Shown here: positions 5,665 to 6,054 of the stretch, in pieces
Numbering within the stretch: position 1 is the first letter of the stretch
How the letters are laid out: each line of letters starts with the position of its first letter
Assembly (NCBI GenBank): GCA_030643125.1
Contig: DAOWML010000153.1
Span: 1 to 6,054 of the forward strand
Source: Bacteroidales bacterium
GTDB taxonomy: Bacteria; Bacteroidota; Bacteroidia; Bacteroidales; UBA12077
Reading direction: 5' to 3'
DNA length: 6,054 bases
Position numbers and translations under genes: made by a program
Notes under the pieces: generated by a model
The model's database searches: none
What the model was told of the DNA's origin: nothing
Seen by the model: the letters and a program-made list of their open reading frames with translations, nothing else

Positions 5665-6054
5665 TTAGAAAGGGTATCCAATACCAATATTTATAATAAC
5701 ATCATCTTGCCAGGTAAGATTTCTATTCCCAAGAATCCAACGTTCGCCATCAGGTAAAGCCGGGTCTCTAAGTTTTACTCCAAAATCGAGCCTGAAAATT
5801 AAAAATGAGAAATCAAAACGAGTACCAACTCCGGATCCTATGGCAAATTCCTTATAAAACTCATTCATGCGGAACATACCTCCTTCAAGTTTGTCGGAAT
5901 TAAGATTCCAGACATTTCCTGCATCAATAAATAAGGCACCTTCCAAAACCCAAAACATTTTAAATCTGTACTCAATATTTGCCTCAAGTTTTATATCACC
6001 GGTTTGATTCGGAAATCTGGTTCCTGATCCTCCGGAATAAGACCCGGGACCTAA
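5665..6054 (-). CDS. BamA/TamA (Omp85) family outer-membrane protein, C-terminal part only
   Basis: The reading frame is open from the right edge to the TAA at 5667-5665, giving the last 129 residues of a longer protein. It opens LGPGSYSGGSGTRFPNQTGD, then KLEANIEYRFKMFWVLEGALFIDAGNVW. These are alternating beta-barrel strands typical of the Omp85 C-terminal barrel in Bacteroidota, and the protein ends INIGIGYPF with the terminal aromatic residue of a beta-signal. An internal ATG at 5958 is not the start, since the preceding codons continue the barrel. Full-length relatives in this phylum are about 750-850 residues and include TamL, a lipoprotein form of TamA that works with TamB in envelope biogenesis. 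BamA itself cannot be fully excluded from this fragment. The sequence departs from the edge in frame with no sign of decay. Confidence 0.85.
   Translation of the reverse strand, partial: LGPGSYSGGSGTRFPNQTGDIKLEANIEYRFKMFWVLEGALFIDAGNVWNLNSDKLEGGMFRMNEFYKEFAIGSGVGTRFDFSFLIFRLDFGVKLRDPALPDGERWILGNRNLTWQDDVIINIGIGYPF

Noticed and set aside
1..6054. CRISPR array, insertion sequence, toxin-antitoxin pair or defence genes.
   Set aside because: No regularly spaced repeats, transposase motifs or matching small gene pairs were seen; every substantial minus-strand frame is explained by a housekeeping or envelope gene.

Overview
The window is a compact, AT-rich stretch of housekeeping chromosome from a member of the Bacteroidota (probably class Bacteroidia). 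All genes read on the minus strand, so the biological order runs from the right edge to the left. The assignment rests on several things: promoters of the form TTTG-N20-TAnnTTTG rather than TTGACA/TATAAT; near absence of Shine-Dalgarno (SD) sequences; a tRNA gene without an encoded CCA; the Omp85/TamL-like C-terminus; and the order rpsU - xerC - hpf - tRNA-Thr - tRNA-Tyr. In this phylum that order usually leads on to further tRNAs, tuf, secE and nusG beyond the left edge.

Layout in transcription order: (1) 6054-5665, the C-terminal 129 residues of an outer-membrane beta-barrel protein of the BamA/TamA family, cut by the right edge. (2) 5581-4514, class II fructose-bisphosphate aldolase with all catalytic residues, followed by a clear intrinsic terminator (4487-4451). 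(3) 4350-2983, a sodium-coupled amino acid transporter of the NSS/SNF family, short 11-helix type. (4) 2890-1964, a membrane-anchored protein with three helix-hairpin-helix repeats. (5) A strong promoter (1812-1781) driving rpsU (bS21), a XerC-type tyrosine recombinase and the ribosome hibernation factor HPF as a likely three-gene operon. (6) A second, near-identical promoter (249-218) and a 13-bp leader hairpin in front of tRNA-Thr(UGU) and tRNA-Tyr(GUA), the latter cut by the left edge. No intergenic gap exceeds about 215 bases.

The genes join protein synthesis and its shutdown (bS21, HPF, tRNAs), chromosome dimer resolution (Xer), glycolysis (aldolase), amino acid uptake and envelope assembly. 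I see no mobile element, CRISPR array or defence system, and no wholly new system. The best second-look items are regulatory. First, a 10-bp inverted repeat in the rpsU-xerC mRNA would pair the xerC start codon with sequence immediately after the rpsU stop codon. Second, hpf has the only strong SD in the window, in an operon headed by bS21, a protein implicated in hiding the anti-SD in Bacteroidota. Third, the leader hairpin before tRNA-Thr partly copies the tRNA acceptor stem.
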